A stretch of DNA of 64,000 bases from an uncultured Pseudovibrio sp. (GCA_947496145.1 CANMBS010000005.1:124001-188000); one strand, 5' to 3'. Numbered from the stretch's first letter, positions 26,101 through 33,614 are shown. Notes: a model not told the origin generated them from the letters alone. A program made the numbers and translations.

Positions 26101-26715
26101 TTAGCCGTTGCCGGGCTTGTAAATTGCAGCAAAGCGCGTTGTGGCTCTCTGTGCTCTTTGTTGGACATCTTTTCCAAGCGGTTCTGGTAGAACACCAGTC
26201 ACCCTGCGAATCTGCATGTCTCCCACAAGCAGTGCCACATACAACTCTGCGGCTTCCGCAACATGCGTAAATGAGAGAATTCCCTCTGCTTTCAACCTGT
26301 CAAGCAATGCTGCAAGAAGCGGCAAGACCCGGTCCCGCCCAGCTTCAGCCAGTGCTTGCCCCAACTCACCGGAAACTTCAGCATCAACTACTGCTGCCCT
26401 GTTAAGTGCCACAGCACGCGGGCTAAGCAGCATAGCAAGCAATCGCTCTCCGATAGTTTCAAGTGCTTTAAGTGAAGGCTCTGCTTTGCTTAGTTCATGT
26501 TCAAGCTGCACAGCAACCAACTCTGAATTTTGCGCAACCAAATCGCGGAATAAACCCTGCTTGTTGCCATACCAGCGGTACAACGTCTCATTAGAAGCCT
26601 TCGCTTTCTTTGCGATGCTGAGCATGGATGTACCTGCGTATCCTTTTTCTGCAAGTACCTGATAAGCAGCTTCGGCGATCTGCTTTTGCCTCGCGGCTTT
26701 CTTCTCATCGCGCAC
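26101..26715 (-). CDS. TetR family transcriptional regulator
   Basis: A protein of about 204 aa. The N-terminal HTH reads IAEAAYQVLAEKGYAGTSMLSIAKKAKASNETLYRWYGNKQGLFRDL (residues about 10-56), the TetR/AcrR signature. The C-terminal helical ligand domain (AefR/DUF-like) follows. GTG at 26715 is preferred because GGGAGAG lies about 5 nt upstream. A longer frame to 26763 would run through the operator. It diverges from 26811-27662 across a region with two matching palindromes, so it most likely represses that gene and itself. The ligand is unknown. Confidence 0.88.
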   Translation of the reverse strand: MRDEKKAARQKQIAEAAYQVLAEKGYAGTSMLSIAKKAKASNETLYRWYGNKQGLFRDLVAQNSELVAVQLEHELSKAEPSLKALETIGERLLAMLLSPRAVALNRAAVVDAEVSGELGQALAEAGRDRVLPLLAALLDRLKAEGILSFTHVAEAAELYVALLVGDMQIRRVTGVLPEPLGKDVQQRAQRATTRFAAIYKPGNG

Positions 26716-26729
26716 GTCAACTCTCCCTA

Positions 26730-26786
26730 TTGACAGAAACCGTACACAACAATACGGTAACATTCAATCCGTACACATTATTACGT
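26730..26786 (+). promoter_or_regulatory. Promoter with tandem TetR operators
   Basis: Two matching palindromes occur: CCGTA-N8-TACGG at 26740-26757 and CCGTA-N8-TACGT at 26769-26786, with centres 29 bp apart. A plus-strand promoter is visible, with -35 TTGACA at 26730-26735, a 17-bp spacer and -10-like TACGGT at 26753-26758. The first operator lies between and over these boxes and the second just after. Bound regulator would block transcription of 26811-27662. Both half-sites and the CACA in the spacer are shared. Confidence 0.75.
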
Positions 26787-26810
26787 TTTCATATTTCCAC
26801 GGAGACCATC

Positions 26811-27662
26811 ATGCGCGCACTCAAAGCTTCACTCGCCCTTTCTCTTTCAGCTATCGCTTTAGCAACCACATATATCGGCTACTCTGTCTGGCGCACTGAG
26901 GCTGACATCAAAGCCCATCAGCAAAACGTGATTGCTCTGGCTCAGCAAGCAAGTGCCCCCGTCTGGGATCAGGCTTCATTGGCTGCACTTCCTGCCGTCG
27001 TGCAACGCTACGTTCAATTCACCTTTCCCAATGGCCCAGCAAACATTTCTCATGTCTCGATGAAAATGGAAGGACAGTTCCGCCGCCCGCAAATGGAGGA
27101 ATTCGCCCCAACCACAGCCGAGCAGATTGTCGCTGCGACAACCCCGGCACTTGCCTTTTCTGCAACAACCCCGATCATTCCGGGCGTCTGGGCCAGAGCT
27201 TATGATGCCTATGCAAATGCCAGAATGGAGATGAAGGCTAAGATTCTCTCCACCATCACCGTAGTGGACGAGACTGAAACACCACAACTCAACACAACAT
27301 CATTGCGCCGCTGGTTGCTGGAAAGCCCGCTTTACCCTGTCGCCCTGCTCCCCGGCGGTCCTGTCACATGGGAAGCAGTTGATGATACAAGGGCCAGAGC
27401 AACTGTCACCATGAGTGGATATTCAGCATCTTTACTGGCAACTTTTAGAAAAGACGGAAGCCTAGAGCGCTTTGATGCGGAAGAGGACGGCGATCTGACA
27501 ACGCCCTATCATGGTTCTGGAGAACACGTTTACCGTACTGACTACAGAGAAGTTTCAGGCATGATGATCCCCCACAAGTTCATCATCGCCCGTGCCGCAA
27601 AAGGTAAGATCATGCCATTCTGGGACGGCCACCTCACCAATATTGTCTTCCAGAACCGCTAA
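26811..27662 (+). CDS. Membrane-anchored/secreted protein of unknown function, TetR-controlled
   Basis: A 283-aa protein starting at ATG with GGAGA at 6 nt. Residues 3-24 form a signal peptide or anchor, followed by an extracytoplasmic domain. Visible features are LPAVVQRYVQFTFPNG, WDG and FW near the C-terminus, and a central beta-rich part with TWEAVDDTRARATVTMSGYSASLLATF in part, then EEDGDLTTPYHGSGEHVYRTDYR in part. The family looks like one of the uncharacterised DUF6544/DUF6920-type proteins, but I am not sure. It is the divergent partner of the TetR regulator and ends in a good terminator, so it is a one-gene unit. Confidence 0.7.
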   Translation: MRALKASLALSLSAIALATTYIGYSVWRTEADIKAHQQNVIALAQQASAPVWDQASLAALPAVVQRYVQFTFPNGPANISHVSMKMEGQFRRPQMEEFAPTTAEQIVAATTPALAFSATTPIIPGVWARAYDAYANARMEMKAKILSTITVVDETETPQLNTTSLRRWLLESPLYPVALLPGGPVTWEAVDDTRARATVTMSGYSASLLATFRKDGSLERFDAEEDGDLTTPYHGSGEHVYRTDYREVSGMMIPHKFIIARAAKGKIMPFWDGHLTNIVFQNR

Positions 27663-27671
27663 AAGTCAAAG

Positions 27672-27699
27672 ACCTCCACCAGAGGTGGAGGTTTATTTT
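27672..27699 (+). terminator. Terminator of the TetR-controlled gene
   Basis: ACCTCCACC-AGA-GGTGGAGGT is a perfect 9-bp stem followed by TTATTTTA. Confidence 0.85.
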
Positions 27700-27705
27700 A
27701 CTTAC

Positions 27706-27729
27706 AAAAAAGGCACCCTCACGGATGCC
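27706..27729 (-). terminator. Terminator of asd
   Basis: On the minus strand GGCATCC-GTGA-GGGTGCC (seven pairs with one G-U) is followed by six T residues, 30 bp after the asd stop codon. Confidence 0.85.
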
Positions 27730-27758
27730 CTTTACAATCTCAGGAATTGCCGACCCGC

Positions 27759-28796
27759 TTACGCAGCGGCGGCTGCCTTTGGCTGGATCAGGCCACGGTT
27801 CACCAGAACCTCAGCAATCTGTACGGTGTTCAGCGCAGCACCTTTACGCAGGTTATCAGAAACAACCCACATGTTCAGGCCGTTCTCAACGGTCGCATCT
27901 TCGCGGATACGGGATACGTAGGTCGCATCTTCGCCGGCGCACTCGTAAGGAGTGACATAGCCACCGTCTTCACGCTTATCGACAACCAGAATGCCTGGCG
28001 CTTCACGCAGCAAATCCTGAGCTTCTTCAGGAGAAAGTGGGTTTTCCAGTTCCATGTTAACGGACTCGGAGTGACCCACAAACACAGGCACACGAACAGC
28101 GGTACAGGTTACCTTGATGGTCGGATCCAGCATCTTCTTGGTCTCAGCCAGAACCTTCCACTCTTCCTTGGTGTAACCGTCTTCCATGAACTCATCGATA
28201 TGCGGGATCACGTTAAACGCAATACGCTTGGTGAACTTCTGCGGCTCAATCGGATCATTCACGAACACAGCACGGGTCTGATTGAACAGCTCATCCATCG
28301 CTTCCTTACCGCCACCAGAAACGGACTGATAAGTGGATACGACGAGACGCTTGATGCCAGCTTTCTCATGAATTGGCTTCAAAGCAACAACCAGCTGCGC
28401 AGTGGAGCAATTCGGGTTCGCGATAATGTTCTTCTTTTTGAAGTCAACAATATCATCAGCGTTCACTTCCGGCACGATAAGCGGCACATCCTGATCATAG
28501 CGCCATGCAGAAGAATTATCGATCACAACACAGTTCTTCGCTGCAATCTTTGGTGCCCATTCCTTTGCAATAGAACCGCCAGCAGACATCAGACAAATGT
28601 CAACGGAGGAGAAGTCAAAGTTCTCCATAGCCTGCACTTTGAGTGTTTTGTCGCCGAAAGAAATCTCTTTGCCCTGAGAGCGACGGGACGCCAGCGCCAC
28701 CACTTCATCAGCAGGAAAACCGCGCTCTGCCAGAATCTCCAGCATTTCTGCGCCCACATTGCCGGTAGCACCCGCAATCGCAACCTTATAACCCAT
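27759..28796 (-). CDS. asd: Aspartate-semialdehyde dehydrogenase
   Basis: A 345-aa Asd that reduces aspartyl phosphate to aspartate semialdehyde, the branch point to Lys, Met, Thr and diaminopimelate. The NADP motif GATGNVGAEML is at the start. NPNCSTAQLVVAL carries the catalytic Cys near residue 129, and RLVVSTYQSVSGGGKEAMDEL and the VPVFVGHSESVN segment with the active-site His follow. The gene is single and ends in its own terminator. The 250-nt leader upstream encodes a Thr-rich peptide and hairpins, suggesting attenuation by aspartate-family amino acids. A truncated second copy of its 5' end lies at 32570-32698. Confidence 0.96.
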   Translation of the reverse strand: MGYKVAIAGATGNVGAEMLEILAERGFPADEVVALASRRSQGKEISFGDKTLKVQAMENFDFSSVDICLMSAGGSIAKEWAPKIAAKNCVVIDNSSAWRYDQDVPLIVPEVNADDIVDFKKKNIIANPNCSTAQLVVALKPIHEKAGIKRLVVSTYQSVSGGGKEAMDELFNQTRAVFVNDPIEPQKFTKRIAFNVIPHIDEFMEDGYTKEEWKVLAETKKMLDPTIKVTCTAVRVPVFVGHSESVNMELENPLSPEEAQDLLREAPGILVVDKREDGGYVTPYECAGEDATYVSRIREDATVENGLNMWVVSDNLRKGAALNTVQIAEVLVNRGLIQPKAAAAA

Positions 28797-28907
28797 TGGT
28801 TTTGTCCTCTTTCGTCTCCCCCGCTGAGCCGCCGAGGAGCTTCGCCCCCTCAGGCTGGCCCTCTAGCGCCCTCCGTCCCGGGGAGAGCGCGGGAAAGAGA
28901 GGCACCG
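28797..28907 (-). promoter_or_regulatory. Structured asd leader between leader peptide and asd start
   Basis: Three elements are visible in the transcript. GCGCUCUCC pairs with GGAGGGCGC over nine positions (28866-28890). GAGGGGGC folds back on GCUCCUC around GAA (28833-28850). CUCUUUC, directly after the leader stop codon (28893-28899), is a perfect complement of GAAAGAG (28807-28813), which is part of the asd ribosome-binding site GAAAGAGG. The last pairing would hide the site and enclose both hairpins. There is no U tract, so control would act on translation or through Rho rather than by a classical terminator. The mechanism is inference. Confidence 0.6.
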
Positions 28908-29042
28908 TCAGGCGGTGGTCTTAGTCGTTGTAGTGGTGGTCGTCTTGGTCATCATCGCGGTCACTTTTGCAGCAGACATCATGCCCGCAGCTTTAGCTGT
29001 GGTGCGCATGCGTTTCATCGTGTCTGTGCTGCGAAGGAACAT
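28908..29042 (-). CDS. Thr-rich leader peptide of asd (candidate)
   Basis: A 44-codon frame ending 111 nt before asd. The last 13 codons before the stop are T-K, seven consecutive Thr, K-T-T-A, preceded by Met-Met. Met pairs and Lys occur earlier too. Asd feeds Thr, Met and Lys synthesis, so a ribosome stalled on these codons would sense the end products. ATG at 29042 has GAAAGAG at about 9-10 nt. ATG at 29018 would give 36 codons. A diverged copy at 32809-32934 keeps the ending K-T(5)-M-T-K-T-T-A and the spacing to a TTGACAAAT box (29099-29107 here), which argues for selection on the peptide. Confidence 0.7.
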   Translation of the reverse strand: MFLRSTDTMKRMRTTAKAAGMMSAAKVTAMMTKTTTTTTTKTTA

Positions 29043-29260
29043 TCCGCGAGACTCTTTCCCAATAAATAGATCGCGAGTTTCATGCCTTCACTGGCAAGAT
29101 TTGTCAACAGTCTTTGAGTGGAGAGCTACCTTAGCCTTTGTCATAGTGTCTGCTACGCATCAACAAAGTCGCATAATTTCGCGATTTACTTCAAAGAGTC
29201 TTCATTCAGGCAAAACTAAAAACTGATGTAAGCTCAATGTTTAAATCTCACAGTCCCTAA

Positions 29261-30148
29261 TCAGATAGTATTCTGACCAAACCGGCGTTCAACCACCCGG
29301 AACAATAAGGACGCAGCAAAACACAGGATGAAATAAAGGAATGCGGTAGTGATCCAGGCCTCAAAAATTGCTCGGGTGGAGGTAACCAGCTCCAGCGTTT
29401 TGAGGGTAAGCTCCTGAACGGAGATTACGGAGATAATCGCGCTGTCTTTAATGAGGGCAATGAGTTGATTGGTGAGTGGCGGCAACATTTTGCGTATGGC
29501 CTGAGGCAACACGACCAGCCGCATTTGCAAGCTCCAGCTCATTCCTAAAGCTTTAGCTGCATCATGCTGACCCTGCGGGATAGCCTGAATTCCTGCCCGC
29601 ACAATTTCAGCAACAAACGCACTTTCCAGCAGGGCCAGCGCAACAACCCCGGAAATTAAAGAGGGAAAGCGCCGCATATCGCCAAAGAAGAAACTCCAGA
29701 TCTCCGCATTGTCACCTTTTGCGATACGACGTGCCCAGCCTTCCAGATTAAGTGCATTGGCAATCTGATCAGACAGGAAGAAAAAGAAAATAAAGATGAC
29801 TACGATAGGCGGAATGTTGCGCAGCACCTCCACATAGGTGCGCGATAACATGCGTATGGTCAAGTTTTGGCTGGTTCTGGCACTACCAATAAGGATGCCA
29901 AAGATAAGAGCCAGAATACTGGCGTAGATACTGATGCGCAGAGTACCTAAAAAACCATCAAGAAGGATGTTGCTGACCCAGCTCTGCGTGTTTGCATCCC
30001 AGCGAATGATATAGTTTGGAATAATATCCCAGCGCCAGTTGTAATTGAGCACAGAACTGACCCGATACCAGACAAAGGCCAGCAAGCCGATGAGCAGCGC
30101 AGCGATGAGGTAGTCCGCCCAATGGAGTTTTTTCAGCGTTGATCGCAT
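29261..30148 (-). CDS. Amino-acid ABC transporter permease (third gene of operon)
   Basis: A 295-aa permease. The first membrane helix is LIAALLIGLLAFVWY, and the periplasmic stretch has YNWRWDIIPNYI. LLDGFLGTLRISIYASILALIFGILIG follows in part, then YVEVLRNIPPIVVIFIFFFFLSDQ with the family's RNxP motif. The EAA loop reads GQHDAAKALGMSWSLQMRLVVLPQAIR. It is the AapQ/AapM-like long type. It is third in a minus-strand operon (permease, binding protein, permease). A hairpin separates it from the binding-protein gene. No ATP-binding gene follows; the next 460 bp are the asd leader. Confidence 0.92.
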   Translation of the reverse strand: MRSTLKKLHWADYLIAALLIGLLAFVWYRVSSVLNYNWRWDIIPNYIIRWDANTQSWVSNILLDGFLGTLRISIYASILALIFGILIGSARTSQNLTIRMLSRTYVEVLRNIPPIVVIFIFFFFLSDQIANALNLEGWARRIAKGDNAEIWSFFFGDMRRFPSLISGVVALALLESAFVAEIVRAGIQAIPQGQHDAAKALGMSWSLQMRLVVLPQAIRKMLPPLTNQLIALIKDSAIISVISVQELTLKTLELVTSTRAIFEAWITTAFLYFILCFAASLLFRVVERRFGQNTI

Positions 30149-30172
30149 AACTGCTCTTTTTTATTCCAGAAG

Positions 30173-30199
30173 GAGAAAAGCCCTACTAGGGCTTCTCTC
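30173..30199 (-). promoter_or_regulatory. Intercistronic hairpin after the binding-protein gene
   Basis: GAGAAGCCCTA and TAGGGCTTTTCTC form a long stem with a minimal loop on the minus strand, between the binding-protein gene and the downstream permease gene. As in the other ABC operon, it can reduce expression of the distal membrane gene. Confidence 0.7.
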
Positions 30200-30213
30200 A
30201 GATCGCTTAATTA

Positions 30214-31032
30214 TTAATCTGGTTTTCCCCACTCAAAGCCGCGGAACCAGAAGTCCTGACGCCCTTTGAGCCATCCATTGTTCATATGGATTTCGATCCA
30301 GTTGTTGAAGAAGTTAGTCGCATCCGGGTCACCCTTACGATAGGCAAAAGACTCACCGATGGCGAGATAAGTGTCTTCAAACGGCGTCCACAGCACCTCT
30401 GGGTGATTGCGAATTTCAACAGCCGGGGTTGGGTCTGGCACCAGAGTGGCGTGAGCGTTGCCGTTCAGCACTTCCTGAATCATTGCGCCATCTTCATCGA
30501 ACTGTAGCAAATTTGCCTTTGGAAACAACTGTTCAGCAGAAGTTGCACTGGCTGTACCACGGCGTGCAGAGAATGTGATATCTGGCGAATTAAAATCCTC
30601 CAGCGACATGCCTTCTGTAAGCTGCTTATTGGCAAGCAGGCGTTGGCCGCTGAGAGCATATGGCGTCGAGAAATTTACCGTCAGGTTGCGTTGCGGTGTG
30701 CGGGTCATGCCAGAAATGATGACATCGAACTTTTTGGAAAGCAGAGCTGGAATAATCCCATCCCATGCAGTTGGCACAAATTCGGCTTCAACACCCATAT
30801 CTTCAGCCAGTTTGCGTCCTACATCCAATTCAAAACCAATCAGCTCGCCATTCTTATCGCGCATGGACCACGGCTTAAACAGGGATACGCCGATCTTGAT
30901 CGCGCCGCGATCCTTAATGGTTTCGATGACACTCTCTGAAGAGAGATCTTGTGTGGTATCTGCCAGAGCTGACGTAGACAGTGCTGTCAAAGCGACCATC
31001 GCCGCACTCATTATGGACTTCATAAATCTCAT
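30214..31032 (-). CDS. Amino-acid ABC transporter substrate-binding protein
   Basis: A 272-aa periplasmic protein with a signal peptide of about 24 residues (cut after ALA, before DTTQDLS). The SBP_bac_3 core shows KIGVSLFKPWSMRDKNGELIGFELDVGRKLA in part, then IIPALLSKKFDVIISGMTRTPQRNLTVNFSTPYALSGQ in part. The last has the Arg and Asp/Ser pattern that holds an alpha-amino acid. The C-terminus has NNWIEIHMNNGWLKGRQDFWF. The ligand is not readable. It lies between two permease genes, with 9 bp to the upstream one. Confidence 0.92.
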   Translation of the reverse strand: MRFMKSIMSAAMVALTALSTSALADTTQDLSSESVIETIKDRGAIKIGVSLFKPWSMRDKNGELIGFELDVGRKLAEDMGVEAEFVPTAWDGIIPALLSKKFDVIISGMTRTPQRNLTVNFSTPYALSGQRLLANKQLTEGMSLEDFNSPDITFSARRGTASATSAEQLFPKANLLQFDEDGAMIQEVLNGNAHATLVPDPTPAVEIRNHPEVLWTPFEDTYLAIGESFAYRKGDPDATNFFNNWIEIHMNNGWLKGRQDFWFRGFEWGKPD

Positions 31033-31041
31033 TGCTACTTC

Positions 31042-31878
31042 CTAAACGAGAGGTATAGTTTTAATATCAGTGGTTGTACGAAGGCTCTGTGTTAAACGGG
31101 TCTCTATCTTGCTGGCGAACATGGTCAGCAACAAGGTGGCGCATAGATATATGGCGGCAACCGTCAACCAGATCTCGAAACTCATGTAGGTCTTCGAGAT
31201 AATATTGCGACCAACTGTGGTGAGTTCCACCACTGCAATGACACTGACGATCGACGAGTTTTTGATCAGATGAATGGCTTCGTTTGTGAGCGGCGGCACG
31301 ACCACACGCAGAGCCTGCGGCACGAGGATGAAGCGATAAACCTGAGGGGTTGTAAGCCCCAGTGAACGCCCTGCTTCCCGTTGTCCATCGGGAACCGAAG
31401 CAAGCCCTGCTCTGAAAATTTCCGAAATCAACGCCCCATGAAATGCTGCCAGACATAAAATGCTGGCCCAATAGCGGTCCATGCCGAAGATAGGACCAAG
31501 TACATAATAAAACAGGTAGAGTAGCACCAGCAGCGGCATATTGCGGATGAACTCCAGATAGATGTTTGCTGTCCACCTGCCCACGATCAGCTCAGACTGA
31601 CGTAAGGATGCAATCACCCCACCAACAGCGATTGCAATTACAAACGCAACTGAAGATAAGAGGACCGACGCGGCCAGCCCATCAAACAGAACACCCGGAG
31701 TGAACCTTGTCTCCGAAATCTTAAGAAGGTACGGAGTGACACGGTTCCATTGCCAGTTATACCCCATAGACTGCGCACCCGCATAGGCCGCATAGGCAAT
31801 AGCAGCCATGATCAGCAGATATAGGGATACAGCAGCGGATTTGGTATTCAATACCGTTTTGACTGAGCGCAGTTGCAC
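31042..31878 (-). CDS. Amino-acid ABC transporter permease (first gene of operon)
   Basis: A 278-aa permease starting with GTG. The ribosome-binding site is weak and the true start could differ by a few codons. The first helix is AAVSLYLLIMAAIAYAAYAGA, then GYNWQWNRVTPYLL, LEFIRNMPLLVLLYLFYYVLG, and the EAA loop GQREAGRSLGLTTPQVYRFILVPQALR. The two permeases are different and would form a heterodimer with one binding protein. The operon has no ATPase gene, so it must use one encoded elsewhere. Confidence 0.9.
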   Translation of the reverse strand: MQLRSVKTVLNTKSAAVSLYLLIMAAIAYAAYAGAQSMGYNWQWNRVTPYLLKISETRFTPGVLFDGLAASVLLSSVAFVIAIAVGGVIASLRQSELIVGRWTANIYLEFIRNMPLLVLLYLFYYVLGPIFGMDRYWASILCLAAFHGALISEIFRAGLASVPDGQREAGRSLGLTTPQVYRFILVPQALRVVVPPLTNEAIHLIKNSSIVSVIAVVELTTVGRNIISKTYMSFEIWLTVAAIYLCATLLLTMFASKIETRLTQSLRTTTDIKTIPLV

Positions 31879-32216
31879 AATATGTCTATGCTGGCCAATT
31901 AAGCCAGCGCCCCCGGTATCTTTGGGAACTAGAGTTCATGGGCTTATCGTCCTCGCTCCAAAACACTGCCATACACGGCCATATCACCAAGATCGACCAG
32001 CTGGCCTTTCCTTATAACGCATCCCGGCAGTGATTCTAATAGGCTTGAGGATTATATCTAATCGAGGTGTTGTCACCAAAAGTCTGGCACCAGATCAATA
32101 ATTTTGCATTTAAAGTATCATGACACCAACGACAAGCGCCATCATTGTCATTGCAGTTTATTACTCATATTGTCTACTGCTTCTCCTTCAGCCTGCGCAA
32201 GGTCGAAGAGATATTA
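31879..32216. other. Intergenic region upstream of the ABC operon
   Basis: No gene recognised. It must hold the operon's promoter on the minus strand. It borders the fragment mosaic at 32.2-33.0 kb. Confidence 0.35.
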
Positions 32217-32390
32217 CTACAGGAAGATAAAATGCCTTTGGGTAGCTTCATCAATCTGGCGTTTGACTGCATCCTCTCCTCTTGTTGAAGAGTTTAAAAT
32301 ACCAACCGCTTCAAGAGCAGGCAACTTCAGCTCTTCCTGTGATACTTTAAAAAGTTCTCCTACGCGCTTCACCAAACATACTGCTCTCAT
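32217..32390 (-). pseudogene. Short protein-like remnant, 57 codons
   Basis: The minus-strand frame reads like real protein: KRVGELFKVSQEELKLPALE, then AVGILNSSTRGEDAVKRQID. It lacks a ribosome-binding site and stops abruptly after RHFIFL. It lies in a stretch made of gene fragments, so a remnant is more likely than an active gene. The parent family is not recognised. Confidence 0.3.
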
Positions 32391-32414
32391 CGATTTATTC
32401 CCGGCAGTTCCAGC

Positions 32415-32555
32415 AATTGGTTACATTCTGGCAACCAGATATGACCCGGCTCAACCCTACTTCACTTCAAAACCTATGACATCTTCTCGTACTCAGGCAA
32501 ACTGTGGCCGAAACTAAAAGAGGGAGATAAGCATGCACCTGAAGGCGTCGATCAG
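32415..32555 (+). pseudogene. Fragment of the YafK-like L,D-transpeptidase-fold gene
   Basis: The nucleotides encode GYILATRYDPAQPYFTS, nearly identical to the signal-anchor end of the protein at 34720-35481 (GYILATRYDPTQPYFSS). After a deletion and frame change they encode YSGKLWPKLKEGDKHAPEG, matching YSGKLGPKMKEGDKQAPEG about 56 residues further on in the intact protein. The catalytic part is absent. It is a decayed partial copy of the gene 2.2 kb away. It ends directly at the truncated asd fragment. Confidence 0.75.
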
Positions 32556-32569
32556 ATAACAACGGAGGG

Positions 32570-32698
32570 GATCTCTTTGCCCTGAGAGCGACGGGGCGCC
32601 AACGCCACCACTTCATCAGCAGGGAAACCACGCTTAGCAAGAATGTCCAGCATTTCTGCGCCCGCATTGCCGGTAGCAATTGCAACCTTATAACCCAT
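32570..32698 (-). pseudogene. Truncated 5' copy of asd
   Basis: About 43 codons match the start of asd (ADEVVALAPRRSQGKEI against ADEVVALASRRSQGKEI). The homology then breaks at the YafK-like fragment. In the copy the GATGNVG nucleotide-binding motif is damaged by a 6-nt loss (AIATGNAG). The sequence upstream of its ATG, including hairpins and leader peptide, is also copied (to about 32998). It cannot make an active enzyme. Confidence 0.85.
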
Positions 32699-32808
32699 TG
32701 GTTCTGCCCTCTTTCGTCTCCCCCGCTGAGCCGCCAAGGAGCTTCGCCCCTCGAGCTGGCCCACCAGCGCCCTCCGTCCCGGGGAGAGCGCGGGAAAGAG
32801 AGGCACCG

Positions 32809-32934
32809 TCAGGCAGTGGTCTTAGTCATTGTAGTGGTGGTCGTCTTGGTAGCCGTTTTAGACACAACAGGAACCATACGCACGATCACCGTACGTTTCA
32901 TCGTTTTCATCGTGCTGGTCACTGCAAACATCAT
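32809..32934 (-). CDS. Second Thr-rich leader peptide (copy of the asd leader)
   Basis: A 41-codon frame ending in T-K, five Thr, M-T-K-T-T-A, in front of the truncated asd. The N-terminal two thirds differ from the asd leader peptide, but the Thr-rich end is kept. A TTGACAAAT box lies at 32990-32998, about the same distance upstream as in the asd copy. The hairpin GCGCTCTCC/GGAGGGCGC and the sequence complementary to the ribosome-binding site are also kept. Whether it is expressed is unknown. Confidence 0.5.
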   Translation of the reverse strand: MMFAVTSTMKTMKRTVIVRMVPVVSKTATKTTTTTMTKTTA

Positions 32935-32998
32935 GTTGCTAAACACGACTATCAAAAACAGTCGCGCAGGAATTGCCTATAACAACATCATTTGTCAA

Positions 32999-33263
32999 CA
33001 GCATATTCTGTTCTTCCTGCGGGTGCATTTATATCTCAAATTGGCCTGGGACAAAATCGTATTTTATGAGAAAACCCGACATCTCAGCGTCAAAAATACT
33101 GACGTAAACTCAAGAATGAGCGAGGCAACTCCACAAGATGCAGCTTCTGTTTCACAAAGCAGAAACAACTATAGCTTGCATAAATTTTACTTGGTAATTA
33201 AACATTGCTTAACACAATGTTGAGTCCAATTTCTTTAATAGATCCATAGATGAGAGAACAGAG
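32999..33263. other. Intergenic region before the small membrane protein gene
   Basis: AT-rich. No gene, repeat or terminator recognised. It presumably holds the promoter of the two-gene unit at 33264-34331. Confidence 0.35.
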
Positions 33264-33614
33264 ATGAATAAGGCTGGGGGAATCATTTGCCTGATCGCAG
33301 GTATTTTTAGTGTGTTTGCAGCTGGAGCAACACTTTTTATCGGCGGCGTTGGAGCTGCACTTGAAGCTGAGGGTGGCGAAACCGTCATAATGTTTGGCTG
33401 GATCGGCCTTCTTATGTCCTTCGTAGTCATCGTTCTCGGTGCAATTGCAATTGGTAAAGCGTCAAAAGTACTTGGCGGGCTTATCGTTGTATCGTCGATT
33501 GTCGGCGCTGTTGTAGGTGGCACCCTTGTTGCTATCTTTATGATTCTGTCCCTGCTGGGTGGCGTCCTAGTTCTATTCAGCAAGAAAAAACCTGCAATTC
33601 AACCAGCAACCTAG
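33264..33614 (+). CDS. Small membrane protein, DUF4064-like
   Basis: A 116-aa protein with four hydrophobic segments. The first is GGIICLIAGIFSVFAAGATLFIGG in part, and the next are IMFGWIGLLMSFVVIVLGAIAIG in part, LGGLIVVSSIVGAVVGG, and LVAIFMILSLLGGVLVLF. A charged KKK tail follows. The Gly-rich repeated helices resemble the DUF4064 family of bacterial membrane proteins of unknown function. AGAGA precedes the ATG. The next gene starts 9 bp after its stop, so the two form a unit with a lipoprotein. Confidence 0.65.
   Translation: MNKAGGIICLIAGIFSVFAAGATLFIGGVGAALEAEGGETVIMFGWIGLLMSFVVIVLGAIAIGKASKVLGGLIVVSSIVGAVVGGTLVAIFMILSLLGGVLVLFSKKKPAIQPAT

Noticed and set aside
28797-29042. Lysine or SAM riboswitch upstream of asd
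   Set aside because: I looked for the conserved cores of both and saw none. The leader is explained better by a peptide frame and hairpins.
27747-29069. A 440-codon plus-strand open frame over asd and its leader
   Set aside because: It is antisense to asd, which has complete family motifs, and its own translation has no domain or ribosome-binding site. It is a shadow caused by codon bias.
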